The notes beneath the pieces are model-generated. The model did no database searches. It was not told the origin of the DNA and saw only the letters and a program-made list of their open reading frames with translations. A stretch of DNA of 43,677 bases from Mailhella sp. (lineage in GTDB: Bacteria > Desulfobacterota > Desulfovibrionia > Desulfovibrionales > Desulfovibrionaceae): positions 1-43,677 of the forward strand of contig JAFQTU010000017.1 in assembly GCA_017408905.1 (NCBI GenBank), read 5' to 3'. A program made the translations under genes and the position numbers. Below are positions 42,849-43,677 of this stretch, one piece after another (the stretch's first letter is position 1; each line of letters opens with the position of its first letter).

Positions 42849-43268
42849 TTATTTCTTGCCGATGAAGTTCAGGAAGACGAGCGGAGTTTTGCCGGTATTG
42901 GCAAGGGCATGGCTGTCGCCGGGGCGGGCGATGGTGATGTCGCCGTCATGCACAACGGTCTTCTTGCCATCGCTGTCGGTGAACGTGCCTTCGCCAGACA
43001 CGATGACATAAACGTCCTCGTTGTCCTTGTGCGTATGCATGCCGATGGAAGCTCCGGGCTGGAGCGTCATCCAGCCGATTTCCTTGATGGCGAGGCCGTC
43101 GGTGTTATCGTGCCGGGTGAAGCTGTACTTGCCGTAGAGCGTACCTTCGCCGCCTGCGGTCTTTTCTCTGTCCCAGGTCTTGAGGCTGTCCTTGGTATAG
43201 ACCTGTTGGGCCATGGCGTTGCTGGCAAAGAGCAGGGTTGCGAGGCTGAAAAGAAAAACTTTCTTCAT
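42849..43268 (-). CDS. Secreted cupin-domain protein
   Basis: A 139-residue protein with a signal peptide (MKKVFLFSLATLLFASNAMA, cleavage likely before QQVYT), so periplasmic. The single cupin domain spans about residues 55-135. Metal ligands are visible as GMHTHKDNEDVYVIVSGEG (two His and Glu) and a later His in RPGDSHALANTG. The reaction cannot be named; small single cupins include isomerases, dioxygenases and sugar- or metal-binding proteins. Its position between leuD and leuB is odd, because a periplasmic protein has no evident part in leucine synthesis; it may simply have been inserted along with the intergenic repeat next to it. Confidence 0.75.
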   Translation of the reverse strand: MKKVFLFSLATLLFASNAMAQQVYTKDSLKTWDREKTAGGEGTLYGKYSFTRHDNTDGLAIKEIGWMTLQPGASIGMHTHKDNEDVYVIVSGEGTFTDSDGKKTVVHDGDITIARPGDSHALANTGKTPLVFLNFIGKK

Positions 43269-43280
43269 AGCTACACTTGC

Positions 43281-43364
43281 CTATCAATAAAAAATCTTTG
43301 GAAGAAGGGGATGGGGTTCGGGGAAGGGAAGCCTTTCTCCAGAAAGGTTTCTCCCCCTTCCCCG
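43281..43364 (-). repeat. Dispersed intergenic repeat, copy 2, with strong hairpin
   Basis: Between leuD and the cupin gene. The G-rich and C-rich halves form a long stem whose tip is CCTTTCT-2-AGAAAGG. On the minus strand it continues CCCCATCCCC, TTCCAAAGATTTT, the same blocks as the copy at 10359-10430. There is no U-run directly after the stem. Confidence 0.55.
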
Positions 43365-43371
43365 TAAAACA

Positions 43372-43677
43372 TCACTTCCCGATCTTGCTCTTCGAGTAAT
43401 TCACCAGACCGCCGCAGGCGATGAGGTTCTGCATGAAGGGCGGGAAGGGCTCGGCCTGAAAGGTCTGGCCCGTGGTTTCGTTGGTGATGACGCCGGTGTT
43501 GAAGTCCACGCTCACGGTATCTCCGGCCTTGATATTCCTGGCGGCCTCCTCGCATTCGAGGATGGGCAGGCCGATGTTCAGGGCGTTGCGGAAGAAGATA
43601 CGGGCGAAGGTGGAAGCGATGACGCAGGAAATGCCGAGGTACTTGATGGACAGCGGCGCGTGTTCGCGGGAGGAGCC
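43372..43677 (-). CDS. leuD: 3-isopropylmalate dehydratase small subunit, C-terminal part (cut by window end)
   Basis: The last 101 residues of LeuD, the swivel subunit of isopropylmalate isomerase. The visible part opens with [20 protein letters not shown], the substrate-binding signature of the family, followed by [18 protein letters not shown] and ending [10 protein letters not shown]. The 5' end lies beyond position 43677. It heads the visible leu unit with leuB downstream. Confidence 0.92.
   Translation of the reverse strand, partial: GSSREHAPLSIKYLGISCVIASTFARIFFRNALNIGLPILECEEAARNIKAGDTVSVDFNTGVITNETTGQTFQAEPFPPFMQNLIACGGLVNYSKSKIGK

Overview
This GC-rich (about 60 %) window looks like chromosome from a sulfate- or sulfite-reducing deltaproteobacterium of the Desulfovibrionaceae. 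The strongest clue is a minus-strand lactate-oxidation operon of the Desulfovibrio type: an FAD lactate dehydrogenase, its Fe-S partner, LutC, a fused LutB-LutA Fe-S protein and a lactate permease. Lineage is inferred from gene content only; there is no rRNA in the window.

Layout. 1-6023: lactate operon, read leftward, with a 548-bp control region (6024-6571) carrying two candidate promoters and several TTGA/TCAA dyads. 6572-11336: leftward housekeeping and poorly known genes (DUF2333, M24 peptidase, HerA-like ATPase, unknown protein). 11458-11963: two tiny overlapping membrane-protein genes lying between two identical 34-bp terminators, next to tRNA-Leu(CAA). 12027-17502: rightward corC-like gene and carB-carA. 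The CarA protein has lost the catalytic Cys and His of its glutaminase domain. 17557-19574: tRNA-Thr(CGU) and a PhoR/PhoB-like two-component pair. 20064-24604: GAPDH and a very long PEP synthase-like protein. 24742-31297: a two-component pair divergent from an RND efflux operon. 31422-33246: a Tyr-rich leader peptide and an attenuator-like terminator in front of a sodium:solute symporter. 33316-36894: small Cys-rich protein, DUF1538 membrane protein overlapping a tandem PII-like protein, and a TSUP transporter. 37041-40427: gpsA, cysE, cysK and an acidic protein. 40685-41668: family 9 glycosyltransferase. 41742-43677: leuB, a secreted cupin and leuD (cut by the window end).

How genes work together. 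Lactate enters by the permease and is oxidised to pyruvate by two enzyme systems in one operon. The PEP synthase-like protein and GAPDH could carry carbon from pyruvate toward sugars. CarB with the degenerate CarA would be expected to make carbamoyl phosphate from free ammonia. CysE and CysK form the two-step serine-to-cysteine pathway.

The best candidates for something undescribed are the Tyr-codon leader and attenuator before the symporter (31422-31634), the glutaminase-dead CarA, the small-protein cassette between duplicated terminators, and the DUF1538/double-PII pair. All functional statements rest on reading motifs by eye; no database search was run.
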